The translations under genes and the position numbers were made by a program. 63,155 bases of DNA from Zygophlyctis sp. KS116 (taxonomy: Eukaryota; Chytridiomycota): positions 1 through 63,155 of the forward strand of contig BAAFSQ010000027.1 in assembly GCA_054661495.1 (NCBI GenBank), in the 5' to 3' direction. Below the pieces are notes generated by a model. It was given only the letters and a program-made list of their open reading frames with translations, was not told the origin of the DNA and ran no database searches. Positions within the stretch are counted from its first letter, which is position 1. Each line of letters starts with the position of its first letter. Shown one piece after another: positions 33,486 through 47,624 of this stretch.

Positions 33486-35126
33486 ATGTCACAAACTCCT
33501 TTACCGATCCAACTAAACACTAAATCGGACATGCATACAAACGCTGAAACAAAGATTAGACTAAATGATCTCTCAGCAGACTCTTGTGAACATGTATCGA
33601 ATCAGTCAGAGAAGATAAACGTCTTTGCTCGAAACCAAATAATCAATCAGACATTAGTTCGACTAAATCGGCCAATGCAGATAAGAGAAGGGCAGTTATT
33701 TCTCCAAAATCAGCAATAAAAACTCAATCAGATCTACTAAAGAGGTTGCAGGCGTCAAGTCATGGCCCATCTAGTATTAATTCAAAATGGAAATCTGTTG
33801 TTGATCCATTAAAGCCTCAGCCAATAAGATCGTAGGATTTATTATTGTTTATTTTAGGAATCTGCCCAGAAAGCTGGATCCAATTCCGCATAGTATGTTT
33901 ATTCAAAATTTAAATTGTAGCTTCACATGGAACATCTAATATGTTGAAAAATAATAATGATCTTAGCTCATCATTATTCTCTAGGCTTCACACAGTCGAA
34001 ACTCTTAATAGACAATTACAGGCCACGATTCAATTGAAGAATGCTGAAATTCAAAGAATGCAAGGAGTTATTGATACAAATTCAGCAAGTAAAAAGCTTG
34101 AAGATATAAGAGTTTTGGATATCAAGAATTCAAGTTTAGATAAAAAGGTTAAAGATATGGAAAATTGGTTTATAAGACATGGAATGATTTGGCAAGACTT
34201 AGAGGCTTGCTTTGATTTCAAGAGATTTATGAATGGTATTACAAGACTAAATGAATCTGAAGAATCAAAACCATATGCTTTCCTGGCTGTTTATAAAAAT
34301 GGTTACATTCTGGATGAAAATTCGTTTAGTTTATGGACTGCTCAAAAAGGCTTACAGTTCTTACAGGAAGTAATGCAGGGGAAATTTCCAACTGAAGCAC
34401 TGGAAAATTATCCACAGAGAGTGAGATTTGATGTTTTTGATCGACATGAACAGGACTTTGTTGATCCTGATTTTGGCGGAGATTGTGAATCAGGCTCCTC
34501 TAGTTCCTCTGAATCCTGTGGCTTATCTGAAAAGTTGGATTTCTCAAACAAAATGACATGCTTGCGAAAACAAAAGAATGATTATTCATCGAATACATCA
34601 TCTAAAATAGGAACTTTAACACATAAACCAAAACGTAATTAGAGTATGGCCAACTAACTTTTAGAATCTCTAGAGTCGTTTATGACAAAATATATTCCAA
34701 AGTATACGATTAAAGCAGGTACATGCGGACACACTTAATAATAGGACGTGTAATCCAGGTTAGAGAAGGACTGGCAGATTTAATTAATGTAATATACTTC
34801 CTTAATTATAACAGGGGACAGAAGGGAAAATCACTGTTTACAAGATAAATGCAGAGGATTCAAAAAAAGGATGCTCAAAATCTGCGAATTTAAGGATCAG
34901 AGTCACTGACTCAAAGGAATTCGTAGTTAAAATGGACTCTGCAAGCAAGATAATAGATTTAAAAAGGCTTCTTGCTAAAAATGATCTGCGCCTGTCAGAT
35001 TTATCATCTTGGGAGCTAAAACCACCACTTCAACTCAGCTCACAATTCAAAATATCAGAAAACAAAACACTTTTTGAATGTAGACTTGCTCCTACAGCAC
35101 GTCTATTTGTATCCTATCAAAAATAA
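33486..35126 (+). CDS. UBXN11: UBXN11-like protein (SEP-like and UBX domains)
   Basis: At least seven exons give ~480 aa. A disordered basic N-terminus leads into a coiled-coil segment (RLHTVETLNRQLQATIQL) and a SEP-like domain (YAFLAVYKNGYILDE, then FLQEVMQGKFPTEALENYP). The signature IPKYTIKAGRVIQVREGLAD corresponds to the 'P.FVI..G.V..IR' region of animal UBXN11. A UBX fold with KITVYKINAEDSKKG and a Leu-rich end (CRLAPTARLFVSY) closes the protein. It probably binds p97/Cdc48; animal UBXN11 is testis-enriched, in keeping with flagellar lineages. One early intron seems only ~20 nt (near 33590-33610); that join is the least certain. Ends 4 bp from the convergent SLC35B1 gene. Confidence 0.72.
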
Positions 35127-35130
35127 GTCA

Positions 35131-36355
35131 TTAATTACGAGATTGGAGTCTAGCAGATCTTCTACGATTCGAACCACTAGCCTCTAAAACATATTCTAGC
35201 CCTCTATCAGCTAATTTATCAGCTTGGTTTACTTTTTCGGGAGAATTAACCTGTCTTTTTGGAGATTTTCGTGGTGATCTACGTGGACTACCAAGCTTAT
35301 TGTCCAAATCAGGAGTATTAGATTTAATTTCATCTTTAAGCAAACCTTGTGTTTCAGAATAAACAGTATCTTCTTGTTTCTTTAAAGCCTGTAATTTTTC
35401 TAATTTCTCTTTTCTAGAATAATATGCCTCTAATCCTATTCCCATAAAAACCACACTAACAGCCATCCATTGCCAAAGATTAATAGTATGTCCAAATAAA
35501 AATACTGAAAGCAAAATTGAAAACATTTTTCTAGTCACAGTCACTGTAACCAATGATAGAGATCCAAACCTTTGAAGCATATAAAAGATAAACAATTGTC
35601 CTAATGCCCCTGTAAGTGCAAAAATAAAAATATCTCTTAATACTGAAGGATGAGACTGTATAAATTGCATTCCATCCCCTAATTCTGAACTCCAAGGATT
35701 AAAAAAGAGATAAAGAGTCATTAATACAAATGATATTCCATTCATATTAGTCATCCTAAGTTTAAACTATAATAATAAAATACATATGAGCCCCTGTAAC
35801 TTTAAATCTATGAAAAATAACATCTTGAGTAGAATTTGTGGCACCATCTAAAAACAAATTAATTCCTAAAAGACATAAACCCCATAATGATGATCCTTTT
35901 TCTAGAGCTTCTTGTGAATGTAGCAACATGAAACCAGACACTCCAGCAGAGATAAAAATCACCGTTACATACTTGTAAATTGGAAATGTTTTGCGATACA
36001 AGATAAAATTCATGAGCATCACTGGAACCAGTTTACATGATTTCCCTAAAATCACAGTCGGATAATCAATGTGCTTCAATGCCGCATATCCAAACGGCGA
36101 CGCCAGAGTTGAAATGACTGATACTCTAAGATAATTCAAAAAGAGATCTTTGGACATGTTGATAGTCCTTGATCCAAGAGAATATAATGATCCGATCATG
36201 AATGCAGTTAGCGATTGGATTGTATTCAAAAGTATAAAATATTTAAATTTCTGACCATCATAAGAAGTTGTAGAAACTCTTTCCTGAGTAATTCCCCAAG
36301 AGAGGAAGCATACATAGACTCCAACAACACAAAACAAAAACTCAATATTTATCAT
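35131..36355 (-). CDS. HUT1: SLC35B1/HUT1-type ER nucleotide(-sugar) transporter
   Basis: Ten-helix drug/metabolite-family carrier of the ER membrane, in the family that includes UDP-galactose and ATP/ADP exchangers. Two exons (junction TGAHM|MTNMNG) give ~398 aa. Family marks: SWGITQERVST, ASPFGYAALKHIDYP, the LGKSCKLVPVMLM helix, DGATNSTQD, GALGQLFIFYML and TRKMFSILLSV. The normal family length is ~330 aa; here a charged ~70-residue cytosolic tail with SPRRSPRKSPKR follows the last helix. The start at 36355 precedes the first helix directly. Tandem with CLPTM1 (41 bp downstream of its stop). Confidence 0.85.
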
Positions 36356-36396
36356 TGATCCAATTATCGGAAGGTTTAAGTCCTCGACGCAACGGT

Positions 36397-38183
36397 TTAA
36401 AGAGATTTATTAGTCTTTCTTTGCTTTAGATTCTTGTTTTTATGATTCTTTCCAGCATTCTTTTCATTTTCTCCCTGAGCATCTTTTGCATCCAGAGTAT
36501 CCTTACCATCTTTTAATAGTTTATCATCCCGAGTCTTGAGAGTCTCGCTTTCTTCGTGATCAGAATCGTCTTCTTCATCAGACTCCTTATCATCTTCTCC
36601 AACTTGTCCAAATTCATTTCGACGACGCTTGTCTTCTGGATAAATCCATTTCTGATATAGGTATACAAGGAATACAACATCATCCCTTAAACATGCTAGT
36701 CGATGCATCATGGGCATTGTAACTACAAAAGCAAATAAATCATCTATAAAGGTATTTAAAGCCTTATACATAAATGTTTTCCATGGCATATGTGCTACAC
36801 TTTTTAATTTATAATTAATAAAGAGTTGTGGAGTCATTGATATAAATCCAAATGCATACACAAATCCAACAAGAGTTGATATTACAAATGAATACCATCC
36901 CTTATGTTCTTCATAAACCAAAGAATATATGGTATATCCTATTAAACATGGAAACAAGACATAAGAGAGATAACCAAATGCCAACTAAATTTTAAAATTA
37001 TAGAGAATACCTCATCATATTTTTGAGTCTTTTTAGTAAGTTTTGAAGGTTTCAAACGTCCTTCAAAGACTATAAAAGGCCATTTATCAGATTTTTTAAT
37101 TTTTACAGCCTTGTTTACTTTCCAAATTTCAATTAATAGACCTGTTCCAGAAGAAATTAAAATCACCCAAGAGGTGTCATTATCCAAAAGATATAAAAAC
37201 ACAATTCCTTGAAACAAAATATTTAAAACTATAGTTCTAAAAGAAAGTCCTTCTAAATTTGACTTGCTTTTCCAAAATTCAACATCATTCTTAAATGCCA
37301 AAAAATCAAATATTGAGTGTAATATTGAGACTAGAAAAGTTATAATCAACAGTACTGGATTAGTTTCTAAAAACAATCGTTTTAATTCATCCATATCTTT
37401 TGAAGGCATTCCCATAACTTCCTTTTGTACTCTAAAAGACTCTTCAAATTGTTTATAAAGCTGAAATTTCCAAAATGGAATACTAGTCACCTCTAAATAC
37501 ACTGGTACTTTTTCTACAGTATCATTTAGAGGAATTAATTGATCTTTTAACATCCAAAAATCATTAATGAAAAAAATTGGATAATACCCATTCCCATTAG
37601 ACTTAATTTCCTTTACTACATTTGGCGGTAAATTTTGTCCTAAAACCCCAAAATGATCTACTAGAGTTATAGTTATATTTGGCCACCAATGACTTTGGAT
37701 TTCTGAAGATTCCAGAGACTTATCATCATCCAACAAATTCTTTTTAGAATTCTTTAATACCTTATGAAAGCTAGTAATCTCTTTAAAAGTATAAAGCTGA
37801 TCATCACCATTGAGTAAAAAAGCATGTACAAACAGAGAAGAATTTGAATTTTCCTTTTTTAGAGTAAAATTAAAATCTACAAGTTGAGTCTTTAGCTCTC
37901 TTAATTTGAATTCCGACTTGTAAATTTCAGTTGATTGATCAGCCTGAAAATATTTATAATCTGAAAAATAGACGACAAGTTGTACGTTTTGTACATTTTC
38001 CCATAAATTCAAGAGCCGCAATTCTTGTGGCACATTTCCATTTTCCAAATTTTGACCGCCGCTAAAGAATTTAACAGCAGAAACTATATTCCTAATCATC
38101 CAAAACCAGAACAATGTTTTCAGAAGCTGCATCAGCCAAGAATTTCCATTTCCATCAGCGTTGGTCGGTTCGTTTTGAGGCAT
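36397..38183 (-). CDS. CLPTM1: CLPTM1-family ER membrane protein
   Basis: Family of lipid scramblases and receptor-trafficking proteins (animal CLPTM1/CLPTM1L). Two exons give ~585 aa. A first membrane helix (LLKTLFWFWMIRNIVSA) is followed by a large lumenal domain with WWPNITITLVDHF and YYPIFFINDFW. A multi-helix core includes FLVSILHSIFDFLAFKNDV, then FEGRLKPSK, YLSYVLFPCLIGYTIYSL, FGFISMTPQLFINYKLKSVA and FIDDLFAFVVTMP. The protein ends in a long acidic/basic cytosolic tail. Those motifs are diagnostic. Start ATG 38183, divergent from the PAK gene 120 bp away; a TCGGAC hexamer lies between them. Confidence 0.9.
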
Positions 38184-38302
38184 TCGACGGTAACCTCAGC
38201 CCCCGACTCTACACTTTGTCACTTATCAACTTATCTACAAGAGTAGATATTGACCATTCTGACAATTCTGACAAATCGGACATTCAGAAACTTCCGAATA
38301 AA

Positions 38303-40535
<2,233 letters not shown>

Positions 40536-40550
40536 AGTTTGTGTTTTACA

Positions 40551-43500
40551 TTAAAGAATACTCAAGCATGTTTGAATTTTATTTTCTGTGCAGATTTTTT
40601 CTGCCATAGTACGGCTTTCTTCCGACTTATCATAGAATTTTGAATTTTTGACCAAAAATATAATCGCTAAATATTTAGTTTTTGATTCCTTCTCCTGAGC
40701 TAGCCGTTTTGCCTCGTCCTTTATGTAATTTAGAGGAAGTGGAGCAAATTGGGGATCGGATCTTTTTTCCAGAGCCTTCGCCAGGATATGCAACTTTTGA
40801 ACCAAAAAATGACATGGCATCTTTGAAAGAGATTTTGCCATTCGGCCCGCATGTTTATGTAGCAAACCCGCAACACCAAAATCAGAGGACTTTGCAGTTT
40901 CAAAGTAACGCTGGATTGATGAAGATGCATGAGTAAGAGATGACGAAACAGTATCCTTTCTTTTTACCGAAACATTACGATCTAATTTTTCTATTCTTCT
41001 GTCTTTTAAGCTCTTGGTACTTTCTGTTATTCTTGATATATTTCTGAATTTGGCTGAAACATTGCCCATACTTGATTCAGACTCGATTTCGCAAATGATT
41101 TCATTTTCAAAAAGTGTGCAGAGCGATAAAATAGTAAGCAGAATTCCATAAATGGTAGCAGTATTTTCAATTGATATAATATCCATTAAACCTATAGCTT
41201 CATCTAACTCTTTCATAGCATCTTCGAATTTTTTAGATTGAATGTATAATTGCGACTGTATTCCATGCATCAAAAAACCCAATGTTTGATCATCCTCCAT
41301 TTCTTGTTTCAGAGATTTAATTTCTTCTTCAATAGGAAACAATGGGGCATATCCTTTAAGTATAGATATGCACATTTGAACTTGAGTATTACAAAAATAA
41401 AATCATACCAGCTCTAAATATGTGACTCTGGTTGAAAAGACCCCATGATGAGCATTCATTTATAGCAATACCACTTAATGCTATCGCTTGATCAAAAAGA
41501 CCATTGAATGTGAGAATCAATGCTTTCTGTCTTAATGCAACCAGCCATCCTTCAAAACAACCTAAAATTAAGTAAAGAATTGTAACCTTGACTTTTACAA
41601 AACTTCATACAATCTGTTGCTTGATTATCAACCATTTCCCAATTTCCAGTCGCTGTCAAATACACCATACTTAACGAAAAAGATTCAGGTGAATTACGAA
41701 CTAAAGTTTCACCGCTTGGTAAATGTTTTGAAAAGTTCTTAAAAATATATATAGACACATTTGTATGGCCAATATATAAAAGCATCAATGCAACATATAT
41801 AAACGATGTGACATGTTGAGATAAATTACGATGATTATGTTGAAGATCAATGCTTAAGAGAGATATATGACAGGCAAGCTGCTCGTATAATGAGCCATTT
41901 ATTTTCGATAGGTATTTTGACATTAGAGAAAGAAATGACGAAATTTGCCTCCATCTCGAGTGATTATCTACACATGCAAACTCCTCTGCATTGTCCAAGT
42001 TGCCCATGAACGAGTCATATTCACTTTCATTGGCAGAATTGTTTGCAAAAATTTTGTTTTTCTTTGACTTTTTACCAATTAGAGACTTCCAAGAAGCCAA
42101 AGAGACAATAGCGCTATTTTTTAAAATGATTGTTTTCCATCCCTCTTTGCAAGAAGGCCATTCATAACCTAGCTTTGAAAGGCCACTAATTATATAATCG
42201 ATGCTCTTGTGTAGGTTTAAATATTCTTCCATAGAGTTGGCAAATGTTATGGCCATATATAAATCCCATTCACTACTTAAATAGGGTCCTATCCTCTGAT
42301 GTAGCCCATATTTTTCCAATATTCGATCTACTTGCATGAATATATACTGAGCTTCCATAAATGACTCTGTGCACTTGCATAGATATGATCCTAGCATTAT
42401 AAGATATTTGATTCTCTTTTGAAGATTATTAAGGTCTGTAAAATAAGTAATAGAATAATGATATGATATAAGAGGTATAAAGACAGGCTCCGTAATAATA
42501 TTCAATCGCTGTTCGTAGTGGCTGATCAGATTCTTTTGCCTAACTAGCCTCTCACTTTCGGTAATCATTTCTAGTCTAATTATCTGCCGAACTTCAGAAA
42601 ACCGAAATTGAAATATAGCGTTTGTAGATTCAGATATTTCTTCGTCTTTATCACAACATCTTTCAAAGAATTCAAAATAGTCGTTCAGTAATAGAGTGCC
42701 AAGTAAATATTGTTTTAAAGTTTTAGTGTTTTCATTTCGGTTACGTGGCAGCGGGTAAACATTGGGCCACACGGCACATAATTCTTCAATTGAAAACCTT
42801 CGCCCAATGATACTAGCGCACTTTAAAAGCTTTTGAAATGGTTTCGATGGGAGTCTATTAAACTGCCACTTGATAATTTCACTATATGTCTTAGGGAATC
42901 AATATTGATTAAAGTTTGATGGTAAAGATATGATATATTTTCTCAATGAGAAAATATTTAAATCCAATAGAGTTTTCGATACCGCATCAAAATGCATTAC
43001 CAGTTCTTTGAGGTTACTAGAATGTATATTTACCGCCATAATTGTTGCGTATAAAAGAAATTAAGGTCTCGTTTATCGAGAGAGCAAAATGAAAGCAATT
43101 ATTTATCATAGCATATTCCATAATTTTAGAATTTTCATAATCTATATTAATATTCGCAATATCTTTCATGTTATAAATTTTATCGATCATGGATTTTCTG
43201 TAATCTATGGTCTCTCTAGATGCCATAATGAATAATACCTAATCTATAAATTGAAACCTCATACATTTTTACAATTCTGGATCAAATGAAACATAATTTT
43301 CCAGCTAGCCTAGCGATTTAATAAAATTATAAGATTACCGAATCCTGTCTCATTAATAAGGTTTTCATTTACCATCCTAAAAATGTTAAAGAAAATTGCA
43401 ATATACCATTGAATATCATCCAAAAAAAACGCCAAAGGTTTATTAACAGAGATTTTATCTATTAATCTGACCAATATATCGCCTAGGCGAGTCGTTCTTG

Positions 43501-46192
43501 TTCCAGGCTTAAATTGTGGAGCATAATCTGGTACCAAATCAGGTAGTATGACATAGTTTAGAAGAGGCAGAGCTTCAAGAGGATTTTCTCCTGCTTTTGA
43601 TAAGGCTTGCTTTATTTCAGAGATGATATGTGAAATAAAATTAGGATCTGACGGCATTTCATCCCAGCTCTGATTTAAAAGCGGTGCTCTTTCCTCTGGG
43701 ACAGGATTCATATCATTTGAGAATCTTAAGTCGCTTTTTTTACCTTTGTTCTGCTGACCAAAAGCCCCTCTCAATGAGCTAAGAGATCCTACAGCGAACG
43801 AAGCTTGCTTGAAAAAGTTTTTGATTGGTTTTTCCATTTTATTGTTACTGGTTTGCACTTCCTTTTTTTGGCCTGAGGAATTAATTAAATCAAGAAGTTT
43901 GGGGATGATTGAAGTGAAAGGTTGCATCGGTGTAGAATAGCAATCGTTCTTTTTTTAACTAGTAATAAATTACCTCACTACAGCATCCGTGGACCACCAA
44001 AAACTCCATCTTTTCACAGTATCTTTTAAAATTCGACAATATCTTTGATTTTCCACTTCCTGGAGGTAAGAATAATATTATTACCTGGACTTCCTTTTAA
44101 TAAAATGGGGTTGGGCTTCCCATCCTCTAAGAAAGACTTGATGAGTGTTTGCCATTTTGAGCAAAGAGGATTTTTGTCTATATTTTCTAAAAATCCTATT
44201 TTTGAATCTTTTCCTGTAGATTTAAAATATGAAATCGAGTTCCAAACTTGCTTCGAAACTCCCACGAGCTCGTGTAGAATAACCGAAACATTTTTAGTAT
44301 TCATCTGGGGAAAGATATAAGCATTCGAACCCAGAAAAGCTTCATTTGAAATAAAAAAATCACATTCTGTTGCATCCAGGTAGCCTGTTACTGTATCGTC
44401 ATCAATTAGCAAAGTTTTTTTGCACATAGGCAATGCAGAAATTGCTCCGGCATCACTTATGCACTGTCCGATTGTTCTGAATTCCATCCTGTGTTTACTA
44501 GACAAAATTCCACGAAAGCATATGCCCTGTGTGACTGCGATGCTCAAATCGTGAACGATCCCATTTGCTATCAGCTTCTTTACCATGATAGCAATTTTTA
44601 TAATCCTTCTGTTAGCGGACCCCTACAATTAATTTTTTTTTCAATTACGGGTACATCTCCATCATATGTTACAAACGAAATAACAACAGAGCGGTCATAA
44701 TCTGTATTGATTTGGTATGTAAATGTATCATTTGCCCAAGTTATTTTCTGAATTGTAATTAATATCTCTTGTATTCTTTTGCAAATTTCGATAGAGGAAT
44801 AATAATGATCACCAAAATCACTTTGAGTTGCTAAGTTCCTAATTCTAACAGCCATTGTCGAACATTTCTCCCATTTTGACTCTAAATCTTCCTTCTTTAA
44901 CGTCTTTTCTTGCTTTTTCCTGAACAGCTGGAAGGTCTGATCACATAGATACGTTTCAATGACAGATGTGTATTTTTTATTCCCCGCGTCACAGTATAAT
45001 ATATGCTCGCTTATCCCTGATGTTAAAGAAATAAGAGAATCTGTATCCTTTCGTGGTACTGGATCAATTATAAATCCCTCATCAATCTTTCTACCATCAG
45101 TGAATGGTAGTCCACCTTCAGTTGTCATAGAATAAATTCTATTAGAAATAATAATAGATCCTATTCTGATGAGCCACTGTGAAATTTTACCTTGAGTAAC
45201 TTCACTTACTAGTATCTTTTGAGCCATTGTAAATGCAGTGCCAGCACATAAAGTATTACATTTGAGTCTTGTGACACCGAAATGAATATCAATGACTGAT
45301 CCATATGCGATTGAGCATCTGAGATCACACTTAATTTTTTGTTTTTCTCCAACATACTCTTCCAAAGCCCATGATTGCACCTGACCAGTCAGTAAAGAAC
45401 ATTTTTCACAGCAAATTATAGCATTTATCATTGCTAGAACATCTCTAGATTTATATGGATACTTATCTTCCACTTTTATACTTTCAAGAGAAACAGAACC
45501 GTTGAGATCTGAAGAATATTGATTTACAAGGCTAAAAAACGGAGCATCTACCATCATTGACCTTCGCTTCTTATTTAGCAATTTTAATTCTCTAGATCCC
45601 CACGAACTAGCGAAGGAGTCTTGTCGGTGAATCACCGGCGAATGGCTGGATTTCTCTTTCCCTCCGGGTTCATCCTCTTTTAATTTAGCATTCTTATTAT
45701 TATTCTTTAATCGCCAGAAAACAGTAATAAAATCATTTTTGATTCTAAGATTTAGTAGATAAATTTAACATACTTTACGATATCTCCATTAAATTCATGG
45801 ATTATATCATATATCTAACGATCAGCAATTCAACCTACCTTTCCAATGATAGCTTCCAATGATCTACTGATTGCTTCTGCTGGAACCTTATCCGCTAAAC
45901 TTTCCAGCATCTGCGTATATCCACAAACTTCAATTATGGCACATATCCCAACATTCTCTTCTGCATCCATTTTAGAGTCCATGGGCTCATCCAAATTAAG
46001 ATCGAATTCATCTATTGAAGAGAGAGCATTGAATGATGTGCTCTGATTGATCCTTGAAGAGATAGAACTAGTACTAAAAGAGTCGGTGGAATTATCTTTT
46101 TTCTCAAGATCTTGATCTCTGGTGTAAGTATTTTTGACTTGATTTGAGACAAAATTCGAAGGCTCAAGATCGCTAACAGATATATATTTCAT
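40551..46192 (-). CDS. ADCY10-like protein (soluble adenylyl cyclase type), catalytic sites altered
   Basis: About fifteen exons, ~1,770 aa, with the order of animal soluble adenylyl cyclase: cyclase domain 1 (~46070-45600), cyclase domain 2 (~44850-44400), a P-loop NTPase and a long helical TPR-like region. Domain 1 reads IEVCGYT where family members have a metal-binding Asp (D to E) and VKIKNDF for the usual KFAGDA. Domain 2 reads TIGQCISDAGAI, lacking the Asn and Arg of NLAAR. The NTPase looks intact: Walker A KGSPGSGKS and Walker B/sensor FFLDDIQWMDSASW. The last is encoded across 4-nt and 6-nt microexons (43373-43376 and 43339-43344). One in-frame TGA at 42901-42899 interrupts the expected frame unless a 93-nt intron removes it. 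Starts 5 bp after the RFX stop. Confidence 0.75.
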
Positions 46193-46197
46193 ATAAT

Positions 46198-47580
46198 TTA
46201 AGCTAGGCTGACGTCGCCTCCATTAGCGCATGACGACCTAAAATTATCAAAGAAACCGCTTCGGACAAGATTATGCAGAAGAAATCTATCTAATCGCTTA
46301 CTAGTGGCCATCTGGAATTCTGAAATATATGTCTCATCAATCGTTGCAGTCTTAATGATATGAAGGCGAAAGTAAACTTCTAACCAAGGCGTTGCATCGG
46401 AAAGCCATTCTATTATTAATCACTATCAGATCAATTACTTGCATTTGTAAATCCACAAACACTCAACTCCTTTCTTATTTGCTGCAAGTTCCATGTAAAT
46501 TCATTTGTTATACTATCTACCTCGATCATTTTAACATTTGAAAATTGTAACAACGGTCCAAAATTACACCATTCCTTTAAAGACTTGAAAGTATTTATCG
46601 CATCTTCTAAATGAAATGGAACTAATTCATGAGATTAATAAATCATACCATTCTTGAAATTCCTCTTATACTTTGATTCCTTGAAACAGTCTGCAAATCT
46701 ACCTGGGATCCAATTAAAGTTTGCCAACGAAAAATCATATAGAGTAGGTACAAGATCAATAGTTATGCAGTCTGTATAAAAGGAACAAGTAAGTTCAAAA
46801 AATCCGATGCATTGAACGATTGTGTCTTTGAATGCCTGTAACAAAAAATATTTCATTTCCTGAAGCCTTTCATTCCTGATTTTCAATAGATCATTCTGAA
46901 AATCATTGATCAATTCTAGAACTTCATTTAAAATTCTCATATTGTCTTTGGTTTTTGAAAGTAAAACAGAGTAAGCGTAATCAATGATTGTGCTGTAGAT
47001 CAATAGATCAATTTCAAAAATCCAAAGAGAGTTTTCTGATAAATTCTGATAATTCTTAACCTTTTCTTGACAAAAAATATAAGTCTAAAGATCATTTAAA
47101 TTTCTCTTACAGTTCTCATCTGTCCGATAATTAGATCTGGTTCTATATTTTGTATGAATATTCTATCTAGACATTGCTGAAAGATTTTGTATTTTTCTTG
47201 AGATAGCTTATTGCTGGGATAAAATAAATGACTGATTTCTTTTTTTAAACATAGTCCGATATAATGATACTTTGATTCTCCTCTTGACCCCAAGCGTCTA
47301 CTGCCAACTTGAGGAAAAGCCATTCTTATACATTTACCAAAAAGTCCTGTTGACGGAGAGAAATTATAATGCTCGACGCAATACTTTGCGACTAATTGTA
47401 AGCAGAGAAAGATTGCAATTTTCAAATCAAAAACTTACAATCTGTAAAGAGGATTTCTCTAGAGATCTTATGATCGGTAAGCTCATATAGATTATTCTGA
47501 ATCCTGCTAATAAGTTTTAATCTAAAGTACCATTTTAAAGTTATATCTTGTCTAATCTTCTTATCATCTGGTTCGGACAT
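46198..47580 (-). CDS. RFX-family winged-helix transcription factor
   Basis: Five exons give ~417 aa. The RFX DNA-binding domain sits at the N-terminus (about residues 10-105): KWYFRLKLI, a divergent middle, FAKYCVEHYNFSPSTGLFGK, and the recognition-helix/wing block RMAFPQVGSRRLGSRGESKY with HYIGL. The GSRGESKYHY stretch is close to the canonical GTRGxSKYHY. The rest is helical and fits the RFX extended dimerisation region (LVPTLYDFSLANF, SDATPWLEVYF). RFX factors govern ciliary genes in animals and DNA-damage or morphology genes in fungi; which applies here is not shown. Start ATG 47580 carries TCGGAC on the plus strand and is 44 bp from the LTA4H start. Confidence 0.8.
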
Positions 47581-47624
47581 TTCAAGCGTCTGACGCAAAA
47601 AAAAAAAAAACGCTCAAATCGCAA
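47581..47624. promoter_or_regulatory. 44-bp divergent promoter with GCGTC-T-GACGC palindrome and A14 tract
   Basis: Between the RFX and LTA4H start codons lies a perfect 5-bp inverted repeat with one central base (47586-47596), followed at once by 14 A residues (47597-47610). The palindrome resembles half-sites of bZIP or RFX-type binding; a poly(dA) tract commonly excludes nucleosomes. Regulatory use is inferred. Confidence 0.5.

Noticed and set aside
38114-38302. Upstream extension of PAK (about 63 residues)
   Set aside because: Overlaps the divergent CLPTM1 start and shows no conserved sequence before the SSAVPP start.
42880-43040. Splitting the ADCY10-like gene into two genes at the TGA
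   Set aside because: Domain order and sequence on both sides match one family protein, and no start codon lies close after the stop; kept as one gene with an anomaly.
43310-43380. Reading straight through this stretch as coding (VNENLINETGFG...)
   Set aside because: It destroys the Walker B motif and runs into a stop; intron removal restores family sequence.
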